In this document: positions 1 to 6,373 of the stretch, in pieces
Position numbering within the stretch: the stretch's first letter is position 1
How the letters are laid out: the number at the start of each line of letters is the position of its first letter
Assembly: GCA_013204125.1 (NCBI GenBank)
Contig: JABMOP010000422.1
Span: 1-7,916 of the forward strand
Length of the DNA: 7,916 nt
Reading direction: 5' to 3'
Origin: Rhodospirillales bacterium
Lineage (GTDB): Bacteria; Pseudomonadota; Alphaproteobacteria; Rhodospirillales; UBA2165
Made by a program: the position numbers and the translations under genes
Notes under the pieces: generated by a model
Told to the model about the DNA's origin: nothing
Seen by the model: the letters and a program-made list of their open reading frames with translations, nothing else
Database searches by the model: none

Positions 1-1
1 G

Positions 2-928
2 TACAATGGCCATCCAGACTACCGCGATCTAAACCCAATGCTGGACGGGACAAGCGTCGCCGTCATCGGCATCGGCAATGTGGCGCTGGACATCTGCCGG
101 GTGCTGGCCAAAACAACGACCGAAATGCGCGATTCAGACATTTGCGACCACGCCCTGGTCGCAATCCAGGCGGCATCATTGTCCAACCTTCATATGTTCG
201 GCCGGCGCGGCCCGGTCGAAGCCGGCTTCACGCCGAAAGAGCTGGGAGAAGTGCGAGAACTGGAACGCTGTGCCGTCATCGTCGATGGCGGTCAAATTCC
301 AGATCGTGTGGACGGCGATTTTGACGGGCGGGAAAAAGGCATCAAGGAAAAGAACCTGACCTTGCTGCGCGAACTTGCCGCCCAGGACAAACCGGAAAAG
401 CCGATAAAAATGAATATTCAGTTTTATGCAGCGCCTGAAGAAATTTTAGGGACCGACAGGGCCGAAGGCCTTCGCCTGCAACGCACCGAAGTGGTTGACG
501 GCCGCGCGCAAGGCACCGGCGAATTTTTCGACGTTCCCTGTTGCTCGGTCGTGACCGCCATCGGCTATCAAGCATTGCCGCCGGCGGGCGTGCCGGTCGA
601 CGGCATCACCGTCGCCAACGAAGCGGGATTTGTCGAAGATAATCTTTATGTGGTCGGCTGGGCGAAGCGCGGTCCAAGCGGCACCATCCCCACCAATGGA
701 CCCGATTCCCGCGACGTGGTTGATTTATTGGTCGGCAAATTGGACGGCGCCGACAAGCCGGGCGGCGACGCCATTGATAAATTGTTGAGCGAACGCGGCG
801 TAGAAGTGGTTGACTACAACGGCTACAAACTCATCACCGCGGCCGAAGTCACGCGCGCCACGGGTGGCCGTCCGCAGGAAAAATTTGCGCGTATCGAAGA
901 GATGTTAGCCATCGCTAAAGGCGGCTAG
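2..928 (+). CDS. Ferredoxin-NADP+ reductase, adrenodoxin reductase/FprA family (5'-truncated)
   Basis: This flavoprotein family moves electrons between NADPH and ferredoxins through FAD in the cytoplasm. The reading frame is open to the window edge, so the Met at 38 is internal: the residues before it (YNGHPDYRDLNP) match the segment that precedes the NADP-binding domain in adrenodoxin reductases. About 308 residues are visible. The family is usually about 450 long, so the N-terminal FAD-binding GxGxxG part is missing. Visible in order, numbered from the window edge: the nucleotide-binding GIGNVALD (about 23-30), the FGRRGPVEAGFTPKEL block that contacts NADP phosphate (about 66-82), and the FAD-contacting GWAKRGPSGTIPTN near residues 219-232. 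The final segment ends in an EEMLAIAKGG-like tail, as in bacterial FprA homologues. The GST gene starts 32 bases downstream on the same strand. The family call is firm; the partner ferredoxin is unknown. Confidence 0.93.
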   Translation, partial: YNGHPDYRDLNPMLDGTSVAVIGIGNVALDICRVLAKTTTEMRDSDICDHALVAIQAASLSNLHMFGRRGPVEAGFTPKELGEVRELERCAVIVDGGQIPDRVDGDFDGREKGIKEKNLTLLRELAAQDKPEKPIKMNIQFYAAPEEILGTDRAEGLRLQRTEVVDGRAQGTGEFFDVPCCSVVTAIGYQALPPAGVPVDGITVANEAGFVEDNLYVVGWAKRGPSGTIPTNGPDSRDVVDLLVGKLDGADKPGGDAIDKLLSERGVEVVDYNGYKLITAAEVTRATGGRPQEKFARIEEMLAIAKGG

Positions 929-942
929 CCGATAATTACTCC

Positions 943-949
943 AAGGAGA
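943..949 (+). promoter_or_regulatory. Ribosome binding site of the GST gene
   Basis: AAGGAGA lies 11 bases before the ATG at 961. It is a near-perfect Shine-Dalgarno sequence and fixes the start of the glutathione transferase. It falls in the 32-base gap after the reductase stop codon. No terminator-like hairpin is visible there, which fits co-transcription. Confidence 0.8.
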
Positions 950-960
950 GGGACGTAAAC

Positions 961-1584
961 ATGCTCGATCTATATTTTTGGGTCACAGACAATGGCTATA
1001 AGGCACGGCAAGGGATGGAAGAATCCGGCCTCGACCATAACCTCAAGCCCGTCAATATTTCCAAGGGCGAACAGCGCTCGCCGGAATTTATGAAGATCAG
1101 CCCGGGCCATAAAATCCCGGCGCTGGTCGATAGCGATGGCCCCGGCGGCCAGACCGTATCCTTGTTCGAATCCGGCGCCATTTTAAAATACCTCGCAGAA
1201 AAATCCGGCACCGGGCTCTACCCCAATGATCCGGTCGAGCGCGTGATGGTCGATCAATGGCTGTTTTATGGGTCTGCGACGTTCACCACCCACGCCCAAC
1301 AACTGGGCCTTTTCACCAATCGCTTCCCCGAAGACGTGCCGGCGGCGAAAAAACATTATCAGGACCAGTATCTGGATATGTGCGGTATTTTCGACAAACG
1401 CCTCGGCGACACTCAATTTTTGGCGGGCGGCACTTACACGATCGCCGATATTTCCATCTATCCCGACATCCACCAGCACGAATATCTCGGCATGTCGCTG
1501 GATGATTTCCCAAATCTAACCCGCTGGCACGATGAAATTACGGCGCGCCCCGCCGTTCAACGCGCCTGGGGGCCATACGAATAA
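961..1584 (+). CDS. Glutathione S-transferase, Nu-class (YfcG-like) disulfide-bond oxidoreductase
   Basis: This is a cytosolic GST-fold protein of 207 residues, the usual family length. Residues 1-83 form the thioredoxin-like domain and the rest is the all-helical domain. The N-terminus resembles E. coli YfcG: LYFWVTDNGYKA places Thr9 and Asn11 where YfcG uses Thr and Asn to hold glutathione or glutathione disulfide instead of a catalytic Tyr, Ser or Cys. KIPALVD carries the cis-proline (Pro53). LFESGAILKYLAEK carries the Glu70-Ser71 pair that binds the gamma-glutamyl group. By family knowledge, Nu-class proteins reduce disulfides with glutathione and also have peroxidase activity. The helical domain holds the conserved N-capping region FLAGGTYTIADISIYP with its Asp. 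The start is set by a strong ribosome binding site. The gene follows a ferredoxin reductase and ends 10 bases from the convergent hydrolase gene. Fold and class are well supported; the physiological substrate is not. Confidence 0.93.
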   Translation: MLDLYFWVTDNGYKARQGMEESGLDHNLKPVNISKGEQRSPEFMKISPGHKIPALVDSDGPGGQTVSLFESGAILKYLAEKSGTGLYPNDPVERVMVDQWLFYGSATFTTHAQQLGLFTNRFPEDVPAAKKHYQDQYLDMCGIFDKRLGDTQFLAGGTYTIADISIYPDIHQHEYLGMSLDDFPNLTRWHDEITARPAVQRAWGPYE

Positions 1585-1603
1585 AAGCTCTTCCCTAGAG
1601 GCT
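1580..1603 (-). terminator. Possible weak intrinsic terminator of the minus-strand operon
   Basis: Read on the minus strand, AGCCTCT and AGAGCT can pair across a 5-base loop to form a 6-bp stem with one bulged C. The stem is followed directly by TTTTAT. It covers the hydrolase stop codon and the end of the convergent GST gene. The stem is short and AT-containing, so the call is tentative. It is the only terminator-like structure between these two genes. Confidence 0.3.
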
Positions 1604-2289
1604 GCCCAAGATTTCCAACGCCCGGGTCCATGACTTGGCGGCGACGGCTTCGTCATAGGCCGCTGGGTTGGTCGGCTGCATGAAACCATGCTTGGCTCCG
1701 GGATAGATCGTAACCTCGGCGCCGTCCATAGATGCGAACGCGGCTTGCACCAATTCAATTTCGTCCATTGGGGCGGCCGCGTCTTCATCACCCCAGTGAT
1801 AGCTTAGCGGCAATTGACGTCGCCGGCTTCTGCCAGCAGAGGGCTGATTTTGCCTGAATGAAAGGCGATGCCGGCATCAATGCCGAGCCGCGCCGCGCCC
1901 AAAAATGCGTAAGCGCCGCCAAAACAAAACCCCATGACCGCCACCTTGCCGTTGCATTGGGGGCGGGATTTCAAATCGTTCAGCAGCATTTCGAGATCGC
2001 TTACATTGACGGCCTGATCGACCCGGCCCATACGGGCAAAGGCGCGGTCGCGGGCGTCTTCCTGACCTTCCAAATTGCCGGAATCTTCATCGCGCCAAAA
2101 AGGATCGGTCGCTGAAACCACATAGCCTTCTGCCGCCAATTTGTCGGCCCAATCAACAATGTCCGAGGCAACGCCGATGATCGAGGGGATAATGACGACG
2201 CCCGGTCCGCTGCCGCTTGCCGGCGTCGAAATATAAGTTGGAATGGCGCCGCCGTCAGCGGCGGAAACTGTGGTATATTCGCTCGGCAT
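1595..2289 (-). pseudogene. Dienelactone hydrolase family protein, split by a one-base frameshift
   Basis: Alpha/beta hydrolases of this family cleave lactones, esters or similar bonds in the cytoplasm. The ATG at 2287-2289 opens a 161-codon frame that stops with TAA at 1804-1806. The matching C-terminal part continues in the -1 frame to TAG at 1595-1597. Adding one C in the short C run near 1807-1811 restores NCPLSYHWGDED and a 231-residue protein, the normal family length. The restored protein has the nucleophile Cys122 in GFCFGG, Asp170 in GDED and His201 in AKHGF. These match the Cys123-Asp171-His202 triad of Pseudomonas DLH almost position for position. As sequenced, the first frame has Cys but lacks Asp and His, so it should be inactive. 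Where classical DLH has the Cys-contacting Glu36, this protein has Pro35-Ser36 (VVIIPSIIGV), so a true dienelactone substrate is doubtful. It is the last gene after tctCBA. The indel could be a real mutation or a sequencing or assembly error. Confidence 0.85.
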
Positions 2290-2298
2290 GATTGAATG

Positions 2299-2304
2299 CT
2301 CCTT
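2299..2304 (-). promoter_or_regulatory. Ribosome binding site of the DLH-family gene
   Basis: On the minus strand AAGGAG stands 9 bases before the ATG at 2287-2289, and it supports that start. The signal is intact although the gene downstream is frameshifted, which suggests the lesion is recent or artefactual. Confidence 0.75.
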
Positions 2305-2337
2305 GTTTGAGTTGGTGTCTTGCAGGGACCCCGTGCC

Positions 2338-3837
2338 CTATCCTCGCAATTTTGCCGTCGGCCCTTTGAAGACGAGAAACAATACCAAGAGCACGGTCAC
2401 GACGATCAGGCCGCCGCTGATCGGGCGGGTGATAAAGACAGTAAAGTCCAGATCGTTGGCGGTGAGGCCGTTGCGTAAATTTTCTTCCAAAAGAGGCCCG
2501 AGCACGAGGCCGAGGACAATCGGCGCCATGGGGAAACCGAAACGCATCATAAGAAAGCCGACGACGCCGATAACGATGATCGACGAAACTTCGAAGGCGG
2601 TGCCGTTAACGGCAAAACCGCCCGCCGCCGACAGGACGGCAACCACCGGGATCAGCGTATGATTGGGAATACGCACCACCCAGCGCAGCAACCCGCGCGC
2701 GCTGAGCCCGAACAACAGCATCAGGATATTGGCGAAGCCCATGGCAAGGATCATGAACATGAACTTGTTGCCGTCGTCGCGGATAAAAAACGGGCCGGGA
2801 TCAATCCCCTGGATGATAAGGGCGCCGATCAGCACCGCCGTCACCGGATCGCCGGGAATGCCGACCGTCAGAAGCGGCACCATACCGCCGCCGGTAACGG
2901 CGTTATTGGCGGTTTCGGCGGCGATGACGCCTTTTTCTTCGCCCTCGCCGAAATGGTCGCCTTTTTTGGCCGTGCGCGCCGCTTCGCCAAAGCTCACCCA
3001 GGCGGCGATGTTGGGGCCAAGGCTCGGCAAAATTCCGATGAAGGTGCCGATGACGGCGCTTTTTAGGATGAGCCACTTATTCCGCAAAAATACCGGGATT
3101 ACCTCGCGCAGGCGGAATTCCTTCTGCGGCGGCAACATGGTTTCCGAGGTGTAGACTTCCTGCGCCTTGGATAATAGCTCGGTGATGCTGAAAAGACCGA
3201 GGAGCGCCGGGATCAGCGGTACCCCGCCCAACAGATCGATGGTGCCAAATGTCAGGCGCTGGCCGCCGAGGACGGGATCAATGCCGACCGTGCTGGCGAT
3301 GATGCCAATCAGCGCGGCGGCGACACCCTTGACCAGCGATTCGCCGGCCACGGCGGCGACCGCGAAGATACCGAGAAGCGCCAGGCTGAAATATTCCACC
3401 GAAGTAAATTTTAGCGCCACCTTAGCCAGATTGGGCGCCAGGGTGGCGAGGACGATGACGGAAAAGATACCGCCGATGAAGGAGCAAATGACGGCCAGGC
3501 TGACCGCTTCATCGGCGCGGCCTTTTTTGGCCAGCATATAGCCTTCGATGGACGTCGCCGCGTTGGCCGACGTTCCCGGCGTATTGATGAGGATGGCGGG
3601 AATGGAGCCGGCGAAATAGCCGGCCGTATAGGCCCCAAGCAGGAGCGCCATGGCGTGGCCGAAGCTCATATCGAATGTAATCGGGGTCAGAACGGCGAGC
3701 CCGGCAATGACGGTGACGCCTGGGGCCGCGCCGAATATCAGACCGGCGATGACACCAATCACCAGAAGCGCCAGGACACCCGGCTCGGTCAAAAGGTTCA
3801 GCGCCCAGAAAAAATCTTCTGTGGATATTAGATCCAT
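2338..3837 (-). CDS. tctA: Tripartite tricarboxylate transporter, large permease subunit TctA
   Basis: TctA is the large inner-membrane subunit of TTT transporters and takes up carboxylates delivered by TctC using an ion gradient. At 499 residues it has the normal length and is hydrophobic throughout, with about a dozen membrane segments. The two-fold family signatures are visible. The first half has GAAPGVT (36-42) and GSIPAILINTPGTSANAAT (77-95). The second half has GILPSLGPNIAAW (268-280) and ETANNAVTGGGMVPLLTVGIPGDPVTAVLIGAL (308-340), followed by IDPGPF. The start ATG lies inside the tctB end (10-base overlap) and has no clear Shine-Dalgarno sequence, so translation is probably coupled to tctB. 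One oddity is PSLGPN, where I recall most relatives having PG(A/G)G. The hydrolase gene follows after 48 bases. The substrate is unknown. Confidence 0.96.
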   Translation of the reverse strand: MDLISTEDFFWALNLLTEPGVLALLVIGVIAGLIFGAAPGVTVIAGLAVLTPITFDMSFGHAMALLLGAYTAGYFAGSIPAILINTPGTSANAATSIEGYMLAKKGRADEAVSLAVICSFIGGIFSVIVLATLAPNLAKVALKFTSVEYFSLALLGIFAVAAVAGESLVKGVAAALIGIIASTVGIDPVLGGQRLTFGTIDLLGGVPLIPALLGLFSITELLSKAQEVYTSETMLPPQKEFRLREVIPVFLRNKWLILKSAVIGTFIGILPSLGPNIAAWVSFGEAARTAKKGDHFGEGEEKGVIAAETANNAVTGGGMVPLLTVGIPGDPVTAVLIGALIIQGIDPGPFFIRDDGNKFMFMILAMGFANILMLLFGLSARGLLRWVVRIPNHTLIPVVAVLSAAGGFAVNGTAFEVSSIIVIGVVGFLMMRFGFPMAPIVLGLVLGPLLEENLRNGLTANDLDFTVFITRPISGGLIVVTVLLVLFLVFKGPTAKLRG

Positions 3838-4268
3838 TCGGGCAACAATATTTCAAAGCCGAGCCTGAAGATCGAATAGATGACCAGGGATACGGCGAGG
3901 GGGGTGACGATAAGCTGGGTGCGGCTACGCGCGCCCAACAGATACATGGACACCAAAACCACGACCCAGGTACTCAGGCGAAAATCGACAAAGGTGAAGG
4001 TGAAAAAATAGACGAGGAACGCAATGACCAGACCAAGAACGCGGACATCGCCAAGTTTGGGTAGAGATTTATATCCGACGACGACCCCCTTGACCAATAA
4101 AAATAATCCGCACAACGCCAGCATGATGCTGGCCGCGACCGGGAAAAAACGGGCGGTCAGCAATTCGTCGGGCGAGGTATCTATCTGCCACGAAAAATAG
4201 GTCATCACAGCGCCCGCCACGATGAGGAGCGATCCGGTCAGAATGTCGGGATGGCGGACTAATGGCAT
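3828..4268 (-). CDS. tctB: Tripartite tricarboxylate transporter, small membrane subunit TctB
   Basis: TctB is the poorly conserved small inner-membrane partner of TctA. This protein has 146 residues, the normal length, with four or five hydrophobic segments at about 10-27, 41-61, 76-94, 98-112 and 118-134. The opening MPLVRHPDILTGSLLIVAG and the segment ARFFPVAASIML, with its F-P turn, are typical of the family. A TAA stop lies in frame two codons before the ATG, so the start cannot move upstream. No Shine-Dalgarno sequence precedes it; a 12-bp palindrome lies 8 bases upstream instead. It overlaps tctA by 10 bases. The assignment rests on both sequence and its position between tctC and tctA. 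Confidence 0.93.
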   Translation of the reverse strand: MPLVRHPDILTGSLLIVAGAVMTYFSWQIDTSPDELLTARFFPVAASIMLALCGLFLLVKGVVVGYKSLPKLGDVRVLGLVIAFLVYFFTFTFVDFRLSTWVVVLVSMYLLGARSRTQLIVTPLAVSLVIYSIFRLGFEILLPEWI

Positions 4269-4276
4269 TTGATTTT

Positions 4277-4288
4277 ATGGAATTCCAT
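4277..4288. repeat. 12-bp perfect palindrome before tctB
   Basis: ATGGAATTCCAT reads the same on both strands and ends 8 bases upstream of the tctB ATG, where a ribosome binding site would be expected. Its first three bases on the minus strand are also an ATG that opens a 9-codon frame (MEFHKIKCH) ending at a TAG within tctB. It could be a protein-binding site, a small mRNA hairpin or chance. Confidence 0.4.
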
Positions 4289-4303
4289 GGACGAAAGGGG
4301 AGA

Positions 4304-4359
4304 CGCACCCGGCGCCCGGCGACGGCTCTAATTTGCCGAGACGCCGGGCGCCGGATGCG
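4304..4359 (-). promoter_or_regulatory. GC-rich intercistronic hairpin between tctC and tctB
   Basis: The arms CCGGCGCCCGGCG (4309-4321) and CGCCGGGCGCCGG (4342-4354) are perfect 13-base inverted repeats. The stem extends by four more pairs after one C-A mismatch (4304-4307 with 4356-4359). A nested CGGC/GCCG pair (4323-4326 with 4335-4338) lies inside the 20-base loop. On the transcribed minus strand no clean run of T follows (GTCTCCCCTTTCG), so it is not a textbook intrinsic terminator. A partial terminator, or a 3'-end stabiliser that raises tctC mRNA over tctBA, is the likely role by analogy with other binding-protein-dependent transport operons. A dispersed chromosomal repeat is the alternative. 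Confidence 0.75.
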
Positions 4360-4378
4360 AGTTCTTTAACCGACCGGG

Positions 4379-5377
4379 CTAGGGTTTCAGAGGGCGTTTG
4401 AGCAAACCCACTTCTTTGAGGCCCACCGTATACATTTTCACGGATTCCTTAAGATCCTCCGTCGCGCCTTTTGGCCCTTTGTAATCGGGCGTGAACGAGA
4501 ACTTATTCAACGTTGCAATGAACGAAGGCGAAGTAGCGACCGTCTTCAAGGCGACGACCAACTTGTCAACCGCGGCTTTTGGCGTCTTCAAGGGCGCATA
4601 CAATCCCCACCAGGAATAGGCCACCAAATTAAAGCCCTGTTGCTTCAGGGACGGCACCGATGGCGCGTAGCTCCACGGGCCGTCGGAGGTCACACCGATC
4701 GGCGTATAGTCGCCCTTACCAATTCCGTCTTTTACCTGCCCCGGGATACGGCTGGCGCCGAACATGATGAATTCGACTTCTTTGGACAGCAATTTGGTGA
4801 TTGCCCCCTGGCCGCCGCGGTTGCCGATATGGATAAGTTTCAGACCATTATTCTTGGCGAAGATCGCGCCGGCCAGATGCACCGAAGAGCCGGTTCCGAC
4901 GGTGGTGTATTTGGTGCCCGGATGCTCCTTCAGGAAGGCGACGAGCTCCTTCACCGATTTGTATGGTGCATCATTACGCCCCGCCATGCCCATGGGCAAA
5001 TTGGCGATCTTGCCGATCGGAATGAAGCTTTTGTGGGTGTAGCCTGTATCGTTGGCTTGCGTGGTGGAGCCAAGCGTGCCGTCGGATCCCATGACCAAGG
5101 TGTATCCGTTGGGCCGGGCGCGCGAAGCCTGCGCCGTGCCAACGGCGCCGCCGCCGCCGCCGATTGACTGGGTCACGACACTAACGCCCAAGGCTTTCGC
5201 CAAATCCTTGGCAACCAATTTGGACAATGTATCGGTCACACCGCCAGCCCGGAAAGGCACAATTATTTTGATCGGCTTGTCGGGATATTCGGCCCGCGCC
5301 ATTTCGGCGCCGGCCACCAAAAACACCGCGCCAAGTGCAACCGCACCGGCAAATTTCTGAGTTTTAGATTTGAGCAT
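4379..5377 (-). CDS. tctC: Tripartite tricarboxylate transporter solute-binding protein TctC (Bug family)
   Basis: This is the periplasmic receptor that captures a carboxylate and delivers it to TctA/TctB. The ATG at 5375-5377 is preferred over one 51 bases upstream because it has a strong ribosome binding site and begins a clean signal peptide. That peptide has LKSKTQK, a hydrophobic core, then a likely cut after ARA at residue 29. The 332-residue precursor has the family length. The mature protein opens with EYPDKPIKIIVPFRAGGVTDTL, the first ligand-contact loop, usually PGGxTD in relatives. Next come a Gly-rich loop (SIGGGGGAVGTAQ) and NGYTLVMGSDG. IPGQVKDG, YTPIGVTSDGPW, PSVPSLKQQGF and YSWWGLYAPLKTP are typical later blocks. 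Loop residues differ from common ones, so the substrate may not be a classical tricarboxylate. It leads the tctCBA cluster, with a 110-base gap holding a hairpin before tctB. Confidence 0.95.
   Translation of the reverse strand: MLKSKTQKFAGAVALGAVFLVAGAEMARAEYPDKPIKIIVPFRAGGVTDTLSKLVAKDLAKALGVSVVTQSIGGGGGAVGTAQASRARPNGYTLVMGSDGTLGSTTQANDTGYTHKSFIPIGKIANLPMGMAGRNDAPYKSVKELVAFLKEHPGTKYTTVGTGSSVHLAGAIFAKNNGLKLIHIGNRGGQGAITKLLSKEVEFIMFGASRIPGQVKDGIGKGDYTPIGVTSDGPWSYAPSVPSLKQQGFNLVAYSWWGLYAPLKTPKAAVDKLVVALKTVATSPSFIATLNKFSFTPDYKGPKGATEDLKESVKMYTVGLKEVGLLKRPLKP
5147..5161 (-). repeat. (GCC)5 trinucleotide run encoding the Gly loop of TctC
   Basis: Five tandem GCC units on the plus strand, GGC on the coding strand, encode the run of five glycines in a ligand-side loop of TctC. 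Such a run can gain or lose whole codons without breaking the frame. It could equally be plain GC-rich codon use for a conserved Gly-rich loop. Confidence 0.5.
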
Positions 5378-5479
5378 ATTAAATCCTCCCATTGATCGGT
5401 TTTGATGTTTTACACGCCTGCCAACCAAGCAAACCGCGCCCCTCCCAGGATGCTAACAGACAAACCCCGCTCTATGAAA
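5378..5479 (-). promoter_or_regulatory. tctC leader with ribosome binding site; promoter not resolved
   Basis: This 102-base gap separates the prmA stop from the tctC ATG. On the minus strand GGGAGGA (5384-5390) stands 6 bases before the ATG and is a strong Shine-Dalgarno sequence. The gap is long enough for a promoter of its own. I see no convincing -35/-10 pair, and no clear terminator after prmA, so read-through from uvrD-prmA cannot be excluded. Confidence 0.55.
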
Positions 5480-6373
5480 TCAAAAAAGGCGGCGTTTGTG
5501 GCTTTTTCGCAAAACGAGCGTCGTCCAACCATTGACTTCGATGCGGCGTTCCATATTCAAGCCGAAACCCCGGTGCGCGGCGGCGACGCGGGGCGCATCC
5601 TCTGTCAGCAAGCCCGATAGGATAGCCGCGCCGCCGGGCGCCAGATGGCGGGCCAAATCACCAGCCATCCGGCACAGGGGCCGGGCCAGGATATTGGCGG
5701 CAATCAGACCGAATTGGCGGCTGCCGATTTCCCGGTGCCGATAGCCGGGGGCAATGATCGCCCGCACCAAATCGCGTGCCCTATTTTTTTCAATATTTTC
5801 CCTAGCTGTCGCCACCGCCACCGGGTCAATATCGGCGGCGAGAACGGGTGTTCGCCATTTTTTGGCAATCGCCAGGGCCAGGACGGCCGAGCCGCAGCCC
5901 ATATCCAGCGCTGTTCCGGAAGGCGCTTGGCGCAATGCGTCGATGCCTAAAAGGCAGCCCATGGTCGAGCCGTGATCACCGGTGCCGAAGGTCCTGCCCG
6001 CCGGCACGCGAAGCCCCATTTTTGCCATGGGCACGACGCCTTCGAAGTCCGATCCATAGATAAAGAACCGTCCGGCGTTGATCGGTGGAAATTGGCGGAT
6101 ATTATCGGCCAGCCAATCGCGTATTTGTTCGCGCGCAACGCTCGCCTTGGGAACCAGGGTTCCGGTCGCCTGCGCGGTTGCCCGCATCGCCCGTTCAATC
6201 GCTTCCAAATCGGGAAGATGGGGGGCAAATCCGGTAATTTGCGCAACGACCGCGTCTTCCAGCGCCGTCCAGGCGACCGATTCGACAAACGGCTCCAACG
6301 CTTCGGCATAGGCGTTGCCGGCGTCTTTCGGCACGCTGAGCGAAACACGAAAAAAATCAGGCTGGTTCGACAA
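5480..6373 (-). CDS. prmA: Ribosomal protein L11 methyltransferase PrmA
   Basis: PrmA is a cytoplasmic S-adenosylmethionine-dependent enzyme that trimethylates ribosomal protein L11. The protein has 297 residues, the usual length. The divergent N-terminal L11-binding region (about 1-100) is followed by the class I methyltransferase domain. FGTGDHGSTMGCL (129-141) is the PrmA-type block before motif I. Motif I is LDMGCGSAVLALA (156-168), and Asp181 in AADIDPVAVATARENI binds the cosubstrate ribose. LIAANILARPL (223-233) is the PrmA version of the N-x-L-A substrate motif, and LSGLL (252-256) follows. The only upstream start in this frame is TTG at 6371-6373, because a TGA stop lies four codons before it. 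The start overlaps the helicase gene by 17 bases and has no clear ribosome binding site, so coupled translation is likely. The overlap with uvrD supports a shared transcript. Confidence 0.95.
   Translation of the reverse strand: MSNQPDFFRVSLSVPKDAGNAYAEALEPFVESVAWTALEDAVVAQITGFAPHLPDLEAIERAMRATAQATGTLVPKASVAREQIRDWLADNIRQFPPINAGRFFIYGSDFEGVVPMAKMGLRVPAGRTFGTGDHGSTMGCLLGIDALRQAPSGTALDMGCGSAVLALAIAKKWRTPVLAADIDPVAVATARENIEKNRARDLVRAIIAPGYRHREIGSRQFGLIAANILARPLCRMAGDLARHLAPGGAAILSGLLTEDAPRVAAAHRGFGLNMERRIEVNGWTTLVLRKSHKRRLF

Noticed and set aside
38..40. Start codon of the ferredoxin reductase at 38
   Set aside because: The frame continues upstream to the window edge and the residues before it match the conserved region of the family; the FAD-binding domain must lie outside.
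1595..1813. A separate 72-codon gene starting at TTG 1811-1813
   Set aside because: Its sequence is exactly the missing C-terminal third of the upstream DLH-family frame and it has no ribosome binding site of its own; it is the second half of a frameshifted gene.
1795..1820. Programmed -1 frameshifting in the hydrolase
   Set aside because: There is no X-XXY-YYZ slippery heptamer and no clear downstream structure; a lost C in a short run is simpler.
2659..3541. Long plus-strand open frames opposite tctA
   Set aside because: They are rich in Arg, Pro, Ala and His in the way expected of antisense shadows of a GC-rich membrane protein gene, and match no family I know.
5428..5428. An upstream ATG start for TctC, giving a 349-residue protein
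   Set aside because: It would put 17 charged residues before the signal peptide; the ATG at 5375-5377 has a strong ribosome binding site and a clean signal sequence.
5378..5479. A sigma-54 type promoter for tctC, suggested by TTGGCAGG
   Set aside because: A GG is present, but the GC element at the required distance is missing; no sigma-70 pair with proper spacing is convincing either.
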